Assembly (NCBI GenBank): GCA_031266495.1
Contig: JAISAX010000562.1
Location: 1 to 13,440, forward strand
Length of the DNA stretch: 13,440 nt
From: Opitutaceae bacterium
GTDB lineage: Bacteria > Verrucomicrobiota > Verrucomicrobiae > Opitutales > Opitutaceae
Direction: 5' to 3'
Shown piece by piece: positions 6,117 through 12,509 of this stretch. Position numbers and translations under genes: made by a program. Positions within the stretch are counted from its first letter, which is position 1, and each line of letters begins with the position of its first letter. The notes beneath the pieces were generated by a model that saw only the letters and a program-made list of their open reading frames with translations, did no database searches and had not been told where the DNA came from.

Positions 6117-6608
6117 ATGAAAATCGACCTCCCCTACGACCTTGTCTATCACGTGTGCTGCCAGTGCGCCCAAGCCCTTTACAGCTATCGGCTCACCCGG
6201 CTCAACCATCTGCACGATCCGCAGCGCGCCACCCTTGGCGAATATGACCGCGAGCGCGGCGAGATCGCCCGCGACACCATCCGCAAGCTGCTCCGCTCGG
6301 CGGACAAGGATGACCGGCAGACGCTCCGTATCTATATCCGCGAAAGCTTCCGCTACCAGCGCGAGCAGGGAGACATTTCCCCGCGCTGGCAGGACCAGAC
6401 GCAGCGGGTGCTCCGCGCCCACCCGGACCATGTGCCTGCCCGCACGATGAACAAGCTCAACACCAGCATCGCAGCCGGCACGTGGCTCCCTGACACCGCT
6501 TCGGCCCGAACACCCGGCTCCACGGCCACGCAAAGCACCCGCAAACCCGCGCCAGCGACGACACTGGCCACGGCAAACGCCGGCGAGATGGGGGAGGTGG
6601 CGGCATGA
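6117..6608 (+). CDS. Hypothetical early-region protein
   Basis: A 163-residue protein with a helical, Arg-rich N-terminal two thirds (for example REIARDTIRKLLRS-like heptads near 48-62) and a low-complexity Thr/Ala/Pro tail from about residue 125. It follows a 47-base gap after the membrane protein gene, and no good Shine-Dalgarno precedes ATG 6117. Its stop overlaps the next ATG (ATGA at 6605-6608). No family is recognised; the two adjacent cysteines near residue 14 (VCCQC) are notable. Confidence 0.6.
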   Translation: MKIDLPYDLVYHVCCQCAQALYSYRLTRLNHLHDPQRATLGEYDRERGEIARDTIRKLLRSADKDDRQTLRIYIRESFRYQREQGDISPRWQDQTQRVLRAHPDHVPARTMNKLNTSIAAGTWLPDTASARTPGSTATQSTRKPAPATTLATANAGEMGEVAA

Positions 6609-6982
6609 GCAGCCTTAGTCCCTTCAGCCAGACGCTGATTCTCAACTTGGTCCAGCGCGGTCTCTTTCTCTCCGATGAAGAGGCCGCCAGCACTTGGCGA
6701 GCCCTGTTGATGGAGATCGACAGGCAGGCCAAGTCAGGGAGCGCCGACATGTATGAAGCGCTGAGGGTCGCCATTGAGACAACCATTGATCCCTACGGGA
6801 TCGGAATGCGGATCAAGACTCACGATCTGGCCAAACAGATATGGCGGATGCGCGACATGCCTGTGCAGAAAATCGCATTGGAACTAGGAGTATCTGAGCC
6901 TACGATACGCCACTGGCTTTCCGGTCGATGGCCCCGCCGCCGCCAGCCCCGTCCCCGCTCGACAAAAGGAGGTGCGAAGTGA
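6605..6982 (+). CDS. HTH-containing early protein
   Basis: The 125-residue product has a helical N-terminal part and a C-terminal helix-turn-helix (about residues 84-108: MPVQKIALELGVSEPTIRHW), then a strongly basic tail (RWPRRRQPRPR). The HTH resembles the DNA-binding start of transposases and homeodomain-like HTH_23 proteins; compare VPEGTLRRWLSG in the transposase two genes downstream. It is coupled on both sides by ATGA and GTGA overlaps. A DNA-binding role is likely, but its target is unknown. Confidence 0.68.
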   Translation: MSSLSPFSQTLILNLVQRGLFLSDEEAASTWRALLMEIDRQAKSGSADMYEALRVAIETTIDPYGIGMRIKTHDLAKQIWRMRDMPVQKIALELGVSEPTIRHWLSGRWPRRRQPRPRSTKGGAK

Positions 6983-7668
6983 GCCGCGACACACATACAG
7001 ACGACACCCTGCCGACGGTCGTGACGGATTCGTCGCTTTCCTGCGAAGAGCAGGCTGATTTGGTCCGGCTTACCCGGATCGTCCGCAAAGGAGCCAAGAC
7101 ATTCATTGAGGTCGGCAACGCTCTCATGGAGATTTGCCAACGCAAGCTGTATCGCAAAACTCATGATACGTTCTCCGCGTTTTGCGAGGCGGAGTTCGGC
7201 TTCAAAAAACGTCGCGCCTACCAGCTCATTTCAGCGGCGAAGGCGGCCGCCGAGCACCCAGAGATCGACTTCGACAACGAACGTGCCACGCGGCAGTTTT
7301 TGCAGGAGCAAAATGAAGCCGGAGGCGAAGGGGAGGGAGAGCCGTCTGAGGGAAGGAAGCGGGCGGGTGAGGCGGGGCGGCTGGCGACGAAGGGGAAGCC
7401 GAGAAACGAGACGGGGCATTACCGCAACGCCCGGAGCGGTTTTATCCGGACGCATTCCCTGTCGTATTGGGATGCAAACGACAAGGAGGGAGCGCCGCAT
7501 TTCAGTGCGACGGAGAAGCGCCACATCATCGAGCAGGCAATGGCGGCGGTGCCCCACTGGCCGGTGGAAGTGCTGACGGCCGTGTCACGCGAAGCGGGCG
7601 AAGTGCTGCGGCAGCGAGGCCACGGCGGACGCCGGGAAAAACGGGCCAACCGGGAGCTTGAGGCGTAG
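6979..7668 (+). CDS. Putative DNA-binding phage/plasmid-type protein
   Basis: A 229-residue protein. The GTG start is preferred because AGGAGG at 6967-6972 lies six bases upstream and the GTGA overlap couples it to the previous gene; an upstream ATG at 6928 would overlap by over 50 bases. Residues ~27-90 form a helical block (TFSAFCEAEFGFKKRRAYQL) of a type seen in ParB-associated and phage proteins, where a 'one-trial-then-F-x-x-Y/F-C' helix precedes an RAYQL recognition-like helix. A Gly/Glu-rich linker (112-140) and a second helical domain follow, with a basic tail. It stops three bases before the transposase start, so it is co-transcribed with it. A DNA-binding accessory role in transposition or replication is inferred. 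Confidence 0.65.
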   Translation: MSRDTHTDDTLPTVVTDSSLSCEEQADLVRLTRIVRKGAKTFIEVGNALMEICQRKLYRKTHDTFSAFCEAEFGFKKRRAYQLISAAKAAAEHPEIDFDNERATRQFLQEQNEAGGEGEGEPSEGRKRAGEAGRLATKGKPRNETGHYRNARSGFIRTHSLSYWDANDKEGAPHFSATEKRHIIEQAMAAVPHWPVEVLTAVSREAGEVLRQRGHGGRREKRANRELEA

Positions 7669-7670
7669 GC

Positions 7671-9671
7671 ATGGTATCGGAGCGCACAGACCTGATGGAA
7701 GCGGCACAGGCGGCGGCGGCGGCGGGCGAAGCGGCGCGGCAGATTGCCCGCCGTCTTGACGTGCCGGAGGGGACGTTGCGCCGCTGGTTGTCCGGGCCGT
7801 CACCCGAGGCCGGGCAATCGCGCCTCGGGCGTCCGCCAGCGGTCGAGGCGCTGTCCGCCGAAGCGCTTCGCCATGCCGCGCAGATCGCCCTGCGCATCAC
7901 GCCAGCGGGCAACATCGCGCACCCCAACGTCACCGGAGCGCTGCGCTGGCTGGCGCGCAACCGCCCCGCGCTGCTGCCCCCGCCCCTCGCCACCCGCCTC
8001 GCCGGGGGCGGACTGCCCCCCGGCGCCATCGACACGCAGGTGCGCCAGCTCATCCGCAAGGAGATCGCCGAGCGCGCCCGCGGTCCCAAACGCGCCGCCC
8101 TTCGCACCACCTTCACCCCCCGCGCCAACACCCTCGTTGACCGCGACGGCATCGAGCGGCCCAAGCGGGCCGGAGACGTGTTTGTGTCCGACGACCTCAC
8201 GCTCGACTGGCCCTTCTACACCGAAGTCGGCACCGCCCTCTGGGACGCCCTCGACCAACGCTATGCTCTCGCCGAAGGCCGGGGCGAACGCGGCCTCGAT
8301 CGTTGCGCCGAACGCTACGGCGTTCGCATGGTCCGCGCCCAGTGCCTGGCCACCATGGACGAAGCCACCCTGCGCTTCTGCGGCCACTCTCTCTGGTCGC
8401 AAAACACCGATGCCTACGGCTGCTACGCCATCCTCTGGCTCTACCAGCAACTCTTCGCCGACACGGGCCTCCCCCGCGTCATCCGTCACGAGCACGGCTC
8501 GTGGGCCAAGCGCCCTGTCGTGGCCCCCCTGCGCGCCTGCGACATCGACGTCGTCCTCTCCGAAACCGCCAAGGGCAAGCTCATTGAAATGGGCTTCGGC
8601 GGTATTCATAAACGCATGGCAGCCGAGATGACTACTCGCGGCCTCGCCCATCTTTACCTCGGAAAGACACGCGGCGAATACGAACGTGGAAACAAAATCT
8701 GGATGGCCTGCCGCGAGGGGCGTCTTGATCCGCGCACCGTTGGCGTGCCCTCCATGTCGGAGATGATGCAGATCGTGCGCAGGGCGATGGAGGACTGGAA
8801 CGACACCGTCTCACACGGCACGATCCTGCGCGGACGCACTCCGCAGGCGGTCTGGGACGAGCACCGCGCCGCCGACGCCCCCCTGCGCGCCCTTGACGAG
8901 GAAACCATCTGGCGGCTGAAGCCCGGCGTCACGGGATGCGCACTACGCCACGGCTACGCAGCCACCAAAAGCAAGGTGTTCGGCGCGGACGGAGCTTTTT
9001 ACGCCAACACCGCCCTGTTCTCCGCGCTCGGCCACAACTACCCCGTGGAACTGCGCTACGACATCGCCGATCCCGCCCGAGCCGCCGTCTTTGCCGGTCG
9101 CAAGGCGGAGGGCAGGGTCACCCGCGAGCGCATTGCACAATTCTGCCCAGCATGGGCGGAGGCGCGCGGCTGGACGCCGGGCCAGATGCAGGCGCACGCG
9201 GCCCCCGGCGAATGGCTCGGCATGGCGGACTTCGCCATCCGCCAGCCCGGCGTGGTCCTCGCCGAATGGGACCGCCACCGCGACGGCCACGACAGCCGGC
9301 GCGGACGTCTCCGCTACGCCTCCGCCCAATACCAGGCCATCCACGGCAAGGGCCGCGCCCCCGGAGCCATCCGCCGCGAGACGCACGACGGACGCGGCAA
9401 CAGCCTGCGCATCGACCTGCCCGCCGCCAATCGCGGCACCAGCCCGGAGGAAACCGATGCCATCCTCGCCGCAGCCGGGCGCGTGGAATCGCTTCCCCCC
9501 TCCTCTCGTGGCGCGGGCGTCCCCACCCCACCGCCCGCTTCGCCGGAGGCCCCCGGAGCCGCGCGGGTCACACGCATCACCTGCGACACTCCCACGTCCC
9601 GCGTCGCTCCCCTGCCTGCGCCCAGCGCAGAGGCTGCGGAGCGCCTGCTCTCCTACCTCAACGACGACTGA
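7671..9671 (+). CDS. MuA-like DDE transposase
   Basis: A 666-residue transposase. An N-terminal HTH lies at about 21-41 (ARQIARRLDVPEGTLRRWLSG region). A second DNA-binding helical region follows at ~60-150. The RNase H-fold catalytic core begins near 170 (DVFVSDDLTLDW; probable first acid Asp175). The second motif is RHEHGSWAK near 272-280, where the acid is Glu274 and not the usual Asp of DNG/DxG. The third is KTRGEYERGNKIW with Glu336 or Glu338. Spacing (about 99 and 62-64 residues) is MuA-like and much longer than the D-35-E of IS3/IS481. A beta-rich Mu-type C-terminal barrel spans ~415-475 (PGVTGCALRHGY, then NYPVELRYDIADPARAAVF). A tail of ~190 residues extends to the C-terminus. The ATPase gene follows, as with MuA/MuB. 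Confidence 0.9.
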   Translation: MVSERTDLMEAAQAAAAAGEAARQIARRLDVPEGTLRRWLSGPSPEAGQSRLGRPPAVEALSAEALRHAAQIALRITPAGNIAHPNVTGALRWLARNRPALLPPPLATRLAGGGLPPGAIDTQVRQLIRKEIAERARGPKRAALRTTFTPRANTLVDRDGIERPKRAGDVFVSDDLTLDWPFYTEVGTALWDALDQRYALAEGRGERGLDRCAERYGVRMVRAQCLATMDEATLRFCGHSLWSQNTDAYGCYAILWLYQQLFADTGLPRVIRHEHGSWAKRPVVAPLRACDIDVVLSETAKGKLIEMGFGGIHKRMAAEMTTRGLAHLYLGKTRGEYERGNKIWMACREGRLDPRTVGVPSMSEMMQIVRRAMEDWNDTVSHGTILRGRTPQAVWDEHRAADAPLRALDEETIWRLKPGVTGCALRHGYAATKSKVFGADGAFYANTALFSALGHNYPVELRYDIADPARAAVFAGRKAEGRVTRERIAQFCPAWAEARGWTPGQMQAHAAPGEWLGMADFAIRQPGVVLAEWDRHRDGHDSRRGRLRYASAQYQAIHGKGRAPGAIRRETHDGRGNSLRIDLPAANRGTSPEETDAILAAAGRVESLPPSSRGAGVPTPPPASPEAPGAARVTRITCDTPTSRVAPLPAPSAEAAERLLSYLNDD

Positions 9672-9696
9672 CCCCGCCCCACCCACACCTTCGCCA

Positions 9697-9713
9697 GCGG
9701 GCACAACGCCCGC
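9697..9713 (+). repeat. Short hairpin between transposase and ATPase genes
   Basis: GCGGGC-ACAAC-GCCCGC forms a perfect 6-bp stem in the 77-base gap between the two genes. No T-run follows, so it is not an intrinsic terminator. It could temper transcript processing or translation of the ATPase gene. Confidence 0.3.
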
Positions 9714-9748
9714 AGGCATATCAGAAACAGCAATACGACACACCCGAC

Positions 9749-10807
9749 ATGAATACCGCCGACACCACCGAACAAACCGCCTCCCTCCCGGCTCGCGCCG
9801 CCCACAACGGCCCCGCCCTCATCCCCGACGAGATCGACCGCATGGTTGCCCGCGTCGCCCTTCACCAGAAAAATCTGGGTGAGACCGACAAGGCCTTCGT
9901 CAACCGCTATAAGGCCGAACTGCTTACCGTGGACTCCTGGGTGCGCACCCTGCGCAATCGCGAGCCCGGACGCCTCACCGATCGCACCCGCGAAAAATGG
10001 GCATCCCGCCTCCGCCGCCTCGTCGCCCGTATCGACGGACTGGACACCGGCGAGGCCATCTACGAAACCCTGCCCATCCTCCGCTACGCCGTCTCGCTCT
10101 TCGAGCGGCTCCGCGGCGTCACCACCGACCGGCACGTCGGCTGGCTCATCGGCACCCCCGGCACCGGGAAAAGCATCTCCCTGCGTCACCTCCGCCGCCT
10201 CTCCCCTGCCGACACCGCCTTCGCCAACGTCAACAAAAACTGGTGCGACAACCGCACCGCCATCAATACCGGCATCGCCGAAGCCCTCTGCGTCACCATC
10301 GAGAAAAACGCCGGGCTCACGTGGCGGCGCATCATCGAACACCTGCAAGCCAGCCCCACCACACTCTTGCTCGATGAGTTTCACGAGGGCGGCGTCCTCC
10401 TCATGAAGACGATCAAATCGCTGGTCAACGAAGCCCCCAACGCCCGCGTCATCGTCGCCACAATACCGACCGCCTACAACGCCCTTCTGGCCGGACGCAA
10501 CGATGCCATGCTCGAGGCGCAGCAACTCCTTGAACGCACGCTGCCCCCCCTGCGCAAGGACTGGGAAAACGGCCTGCGTGACGAGGACATCGACACCTGG
10601 CTCGCCTCCGGCGCTCCGGAATTTGACGCCGGCACCCGCCGCGACCTCGTCAACGCCTTCCGTGACCGCCCCCGCAAGGGCGGCTCCCTGCGCTGCATCG
10701 CCGACGTCATCGAAGCCGCCCGCGGTGCCGCCGACGCCGCCGACCGCGACCTCTCCCCCGCCGACGTCACCGCCGCCATCGCCCTCCTCACCAAAGGCGC
10801 TCGCTGA
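9749..10807 (+). CDS. MuB/TniB-like AAA+ transposition ATPase
   Basis: This 352-residue ATPase is the expected partner of the transposase: in Mu, Tn5053 and Tn7-like systems such proteins bind DNA as ATP-dependent filaments, choose the target and activate the transposase. Walker A is GTPGTGKS at residues 135-142. Walker B is TLLLDEFHE (Asp209-Glu210), and a sensor-like stretch VIVATIPTAYN lies near 234-244. The first ~125 residues are helical and basic (a likely DNA-binding region). The C-terminal part (about 290-350) is a small helical lid with GGSLRCIADVIEAA. The product is longer than Mu B (312) because of its N-terminal region. The ATG follows the hairpin-containing gap, and no strong Shine-Dalgarno is visible. 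Confidence 0.9.
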   Translation: MNTADTTEQTASLPARAAHNGPALIPDEIDRMVARVALHQKNLGETDKAFVNRYKAELLTVDSWVRTLRNREPGRLTDRTREKWASRLRRLVARIDGLDTGEAIYETLPILRYAVSLFERLRGVTTDRHVGWLIGTPGTGKSISLRHLRRLSPADTAFANVNKNWCDNRTAINTGIAEALCVTIEKNAGLTWRRIIEHLQASPTTLLLDEFHEGGVLLMKTIKSLVNEAPNARVIVATIPTAYNALLAGRNDAMLEAQQLLERTLPPLRKDWENGLRDEDIDTWLASGAPEFDAGTRRDLVNAFRDRPRKGGSLRCIADVIEAARGAADAADRDLSPADVTAAIALLTKGAR

Positions 10808-10858
10808 CCGAGCGCCCCGTCACCCGCCCTCACTGTATCTGAAAAACAATCACGCCCG

Positions 10859-11215
10859 ATGAAAAAGCCCACCACCACCGAAGACCTCGAACACAAGATG
10901 CGCGCCCAACTCGTGCAACTCTACGAGGCCGCCTGCGGCATCGACTTCCCACGCGGCTCCGACGCAGCATGGCGCGACGCCCTGCAAGCCCGCCTCCGCC
11001 AAGGCTGCACCCAGCTCGCCATCGACCACGCCGGCGACGAGGGCCTCTTGATCTCCATCGCCCAGGACGTGCGCCTCTACAAGGCCAGCGCCGGCATCCG
11101 CAACCCCGATGCCAAGGCGCTCGACTTCCGCGTCGCCATCCAGCGCACGCTTGGCAAATTCTTCCGCCTGCAAGCGGCCATCGCGACCGAGACGAAGAAA
11201 GGAGGCCCGTCGTGA
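10859..11215 (+). CDS. Hypothetical protein downstream of the ATPase
   Basis: A 118-residue, predominantly helical protein (LARLRQGCTQLAIDH-type helices; LDFRVAIQRTLGKFFRLQAA near the C-terminus). I do not recognise it. It begins 51 bases after the ATPase stop and ends in a GTGA overlap with the next gene, so it belongs to the same operon. Position after the A/B pair recalls the semi-essential early genes of Mu, but no similarity is claimed. Confidence 0.6.
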   Translation: MKKPTTTEDLEHKMRAQLVQLYEAACGIDFPRGSDAAWRDALQARLRQGCTQLAIDHAGDEGLLISIAQDVRLYKASAGIRNPDAKALDFRVAIQRTLGKFFRLQAAIATETKKGGPS

Positions 11216-11568
11216 AAAAGAGCCGCCCCCGCGTGCGCTGGATGGTCACGATCAACGGCCTGCCCACCCGTCGCGAGTGGAAACACATCGCCCGGCTCCA
11301 GCGCAGCGTGAACGTGTGCCTGCCGTGCGCGTTGCCACCCGCTGACCCGACCACCTGGGCCGGCAAGCACGGCAAGCGCGATGCCCGCCGTGCCGCCCGG
11401 ATGACGCAGGCGCTCAACCATCGCATCGCAGGTCATACCGCCCTCACCGGCAACTGGTGCGTCGCAGGCTCGCCCTGGCTGTCGCTTTTCACGCGGCCGC
11501 TGGCCGTGGACATCACCCGTGCTCACGTCACAACCACAACCGGAATTACCGCCACATCCGCCGCATAA
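11212..11568 (+). CDS. Basic hypothetical protein, GTG start
   Basis: A 118-residue basic protein opening with KKSRPRVRWM. It contains a short Cys pair (VCLPC) near residue 36 and a second region around GNWCVAGSPWLSLF. The GTG start at 11212 is supported by AGGAGG at 11200-11205, six bases upstream, and by overlap with the preceding stop. The stop is five bases before the right-end HTH gene. Family unknown; the N-terminal basic patch suggests nucleic-acid contact, but this is weak. Confidence 0.6.
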   Translation: MKKSRPRVRWMVTINGLPTRREWKHIARLQRSVNVCLPCALPPADPTTWAGKHGKRDARRAARMTQALNHRIAGHTALTGNWCVAGSPWLSLFTRPLAVDITRAHVTTTTGITATSAA

Positions 11569-11573
11569 AGCCC

Positions 11574-11870
11574 ATGGCTACGCTCAACCGACCCCGCCGG
11601 GATGATCCCGCCCAGTTGACCTTCTTCGCGCCGCTCCCGCGACTGGAGCGGGCGGGCGTGGATACATGGCGCGTCGTGCAGGATGGCACGCCTGTCGGAT
11701 GGATTCGCCCCTCCCGGCTCGCTCGCGCCCTCGGCGTCCACGTGAACACCATCTACAGTTGGATCAACAGCGGCGTCATCCCCGCCAACAAATGGAAGCG
11801 GCGCGGCCCCAAAATCATCTACATCCACGCCGGCGAGGCCGAACGCCTTGACGATACCAGCGACAAGTAG
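11574..11870 (+). CDS. Excisionase/MerR-like HTH protein, right-end copy
   Basis: This 98-residue protein is the paralog of the left-end HTH protein at 4159-4545. The HTH core is PSRLARALGVHVNTIYSWI (about residues 46-64), followed by GVIPANKWKRRGPKIIYI; 38 of 59 C-terminal residues are identical between the two. It lacks the long basic N-terminal tail of the left copy. It is the last gene before the right end and points outward, a mirror image of the left one. It closes the rightward operon, whereas the left copy has its own leftward control region, so the two may be expressed under different conditions. End-binding or regulatory function is inferred. Confidence 0.8.
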   Translation: MATLNRPRRDDPAQLTFFAPLPRLERAGVDTWRVVQDGTPVGWIRPSRLARALGVHVNTIYSWINSGVIPANKWKRRGPKIIYIHAGEAERLDDTSDK

Positions 11871-11927
11871 CCACGCCACCGATGCAACATACCCTCGCAC
11901 ACCCTCCGCATCGTGCCCGCAACCGCC

Positions 11928-11952
11928 TCGCAAACCTGCGGCCCGTTTGCGA
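11928..11952 (+). terminator. Hairpin after the right-end HTH gene
   Basis: TCGCAAAC (11928-11935) pairs perfectly with GTTTGCGA (11945-11952) across a 9-base loop. It mirrors the left-end hairpin in position, between the outward HTH gene and the terminal repeats. No U-tract follows, so intrinsic termination is uncertain. A weaker CGATGC/GCATCG pair lies at 11880-11913. Confidence 0.35.
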
Positions 11953-11985
11953 TCCCTCCGCGACCCTATCCCCCAAGCCCAATAG

Positions 11986-12037
11986 GACCCCATTCATTTC
12001 CGGGTCTCATACCCAATTCACGACTTTCGCCGAGTCA
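11986..12037 (-). repeat. Right end: terminal repeat and subterminal transposase sites
   Basis: Read inward from the right end, TGACTCGGCGAAA is followed by GTGAATTGGGT and then AAATGAATGGGGTC (GACCCCATTCATTT at 11986-11999 on the plus strand). The 14-bp site starts 38 bases from this end but 85 bases from the left end, so the two ends are asymmetric, as in Mu attL/attR. Confidence 0.7.
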
Positions 12038-12281
12038 CAGCAAGGCCCAGGTGCAGGTGTTCGGGAGCTACAGTTTCTCCTCCGGCGCGATCTTTTTCAC
12101 GCGCAACTTCACGGCGGACGATGGTGACGAGGCAACGATCACCTTCGCCCGTCACTTCGCCGGCGGCACACCAGGTGCCACATATCAATACTGGTTCAAG
12201 CTCATCCTCACCGCCAGCAATGGCGCGATCAGGTCTTGGGTAGGCCCCAAATTCAAATGGTTGCCAAAGTGGCGAGGTTAA
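12038..12281 (+). pseudogene. 3' fragment of the host gene split by the transposon
   Basis: From the element's right end an open frame runs to TAA at 12281, with G/C-rich third positions and a beta-strand-like product (AQVQVFGSYSFSSGAIFF, then ATITFARHFAGG, then QYWFKLILTASNGAIRSW). It is in frame with the 5' fragment at 3794-3968 when the element plus a 2-, 5- or 8-base (or shifted 4-base) duplication is removed. Under the GCAA model the junction reads tgc-aag-gcc. The upstream part of this frame inside the element is not coding-like. The protein family is not recognised. Confidence 0.5.
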
Positions 12282-12284
12282 GGA

Positions 12285-12323
12285 ACGCGTAACATCAGCG
12301 CGTAACATCAATTCCCCCCCCCC
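12285..12323. repeat. Tandem 13-mer x2 and C10 tract
   Basis: CGCGTAACATCA-ending 13-base units lie back to back (12285-12297, 12298-12310), differing at the first base. They are followed by ten consecutive C (12314-12323). Both are slippage-prone. The 12282-12407 stretch otherwise holds no gene I can support. Confidence 0.6.
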
Positions 12324-12407
12324 TTCTCTCTCCGTCAGAGAGTGTCCGCCGTGAACTCCGCATCCGGGCGCAGCCAGTCCGTTTTGAAAAATCCCGTCCA
12401 TGCAAAA

Positions 12408-12457
12408 ATAGAGCAATTTTCAAAAATATCTTGATCAGTTAACTACTATTGCTCTAT
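12408..12457. promoter_or_regulatory. 10-bp inverted repeat upstream of the PEP-CTERM gene
   Basis: ATAGAGCAAT (12408-12417) and ATTGCTCTAT (12448-12457) are perfect inverted copies with 30 bases between them. The right arm overlaps the putative -35 box. This looks like a pair of operator sites about four helical turns apart, or one half-site pair for a looping repressor. Regulator unknown. Confidence 0.5.
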
Positions 12458-12477
12458 CAAGTGCGTTACCGTACGAT
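12449..12477 (+). promoter_or_regulatory. Candidate promoter of the PEP-CTERM gene
   Basis: TTGCTC (12449-12454) and TACGAT (12472-12477) are spaced by 17 bases, each matching four of six sigma-70 consensus bases. Transcription would start near 12484, giving a short leader. No Shine-Dalgarno precedes ATG 12510; the leader there is A-rich. Confidence 0.4.
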
Positions 12478-12509
12478 CAATCTGCAAAAACCTGAAACCC
12501 GAAAAAACC

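Larger units (their letters stand above)
3969..12037 (+). mobile_element. 8.07-kb Mu-like transposable element, complete
   Basis: The element is bounded by an inverted TGACTCGGCGAAA (3969-3981) and TTTCGCCGAGTCA (12025-12037), so it starts TG and ends CA as Mu-type elements do. It encodes a MuA-like transposase, a MuB-like AAA+ ATPase, a divergent repressor/Ner-like switch, small early genes, and two paralogous outward-facing HTH genes. No capsid, tail, lysis, integrase or resistance gene is present. The immediate 5-bp flanks (CAACC and CAGCA) are not identical. A 4-bp direct repeat GCAA lies two bases outside each end (3963-3966 and 12040-12043). Either the duplication has mutated or the true ends are two bases further out. 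Both versions rejoin the interrupted host gene in frame. Confidence 0.85.

Noticed and set aside
8936..9748. Upstream extension of the ATPase frame back into the transposase gene
   Set aside because: The extension is Arg/Pro-rich shadow of the transposase; ATG 9749 follows the transposase stop and precedes the conserved helical region.
9653..10525. 290-residue minus-strand open frame opposite the ATPase
   Set aside because: Gly/Val/Asp-rich shadow of a GC-rich gene; the plus-strand frame has both Walker motifs.
3969..12037. Complete transposable prophage
   Set aside because: No capsid, portal, tail, lysis or packaging genes, and 8 kb is too short for one.
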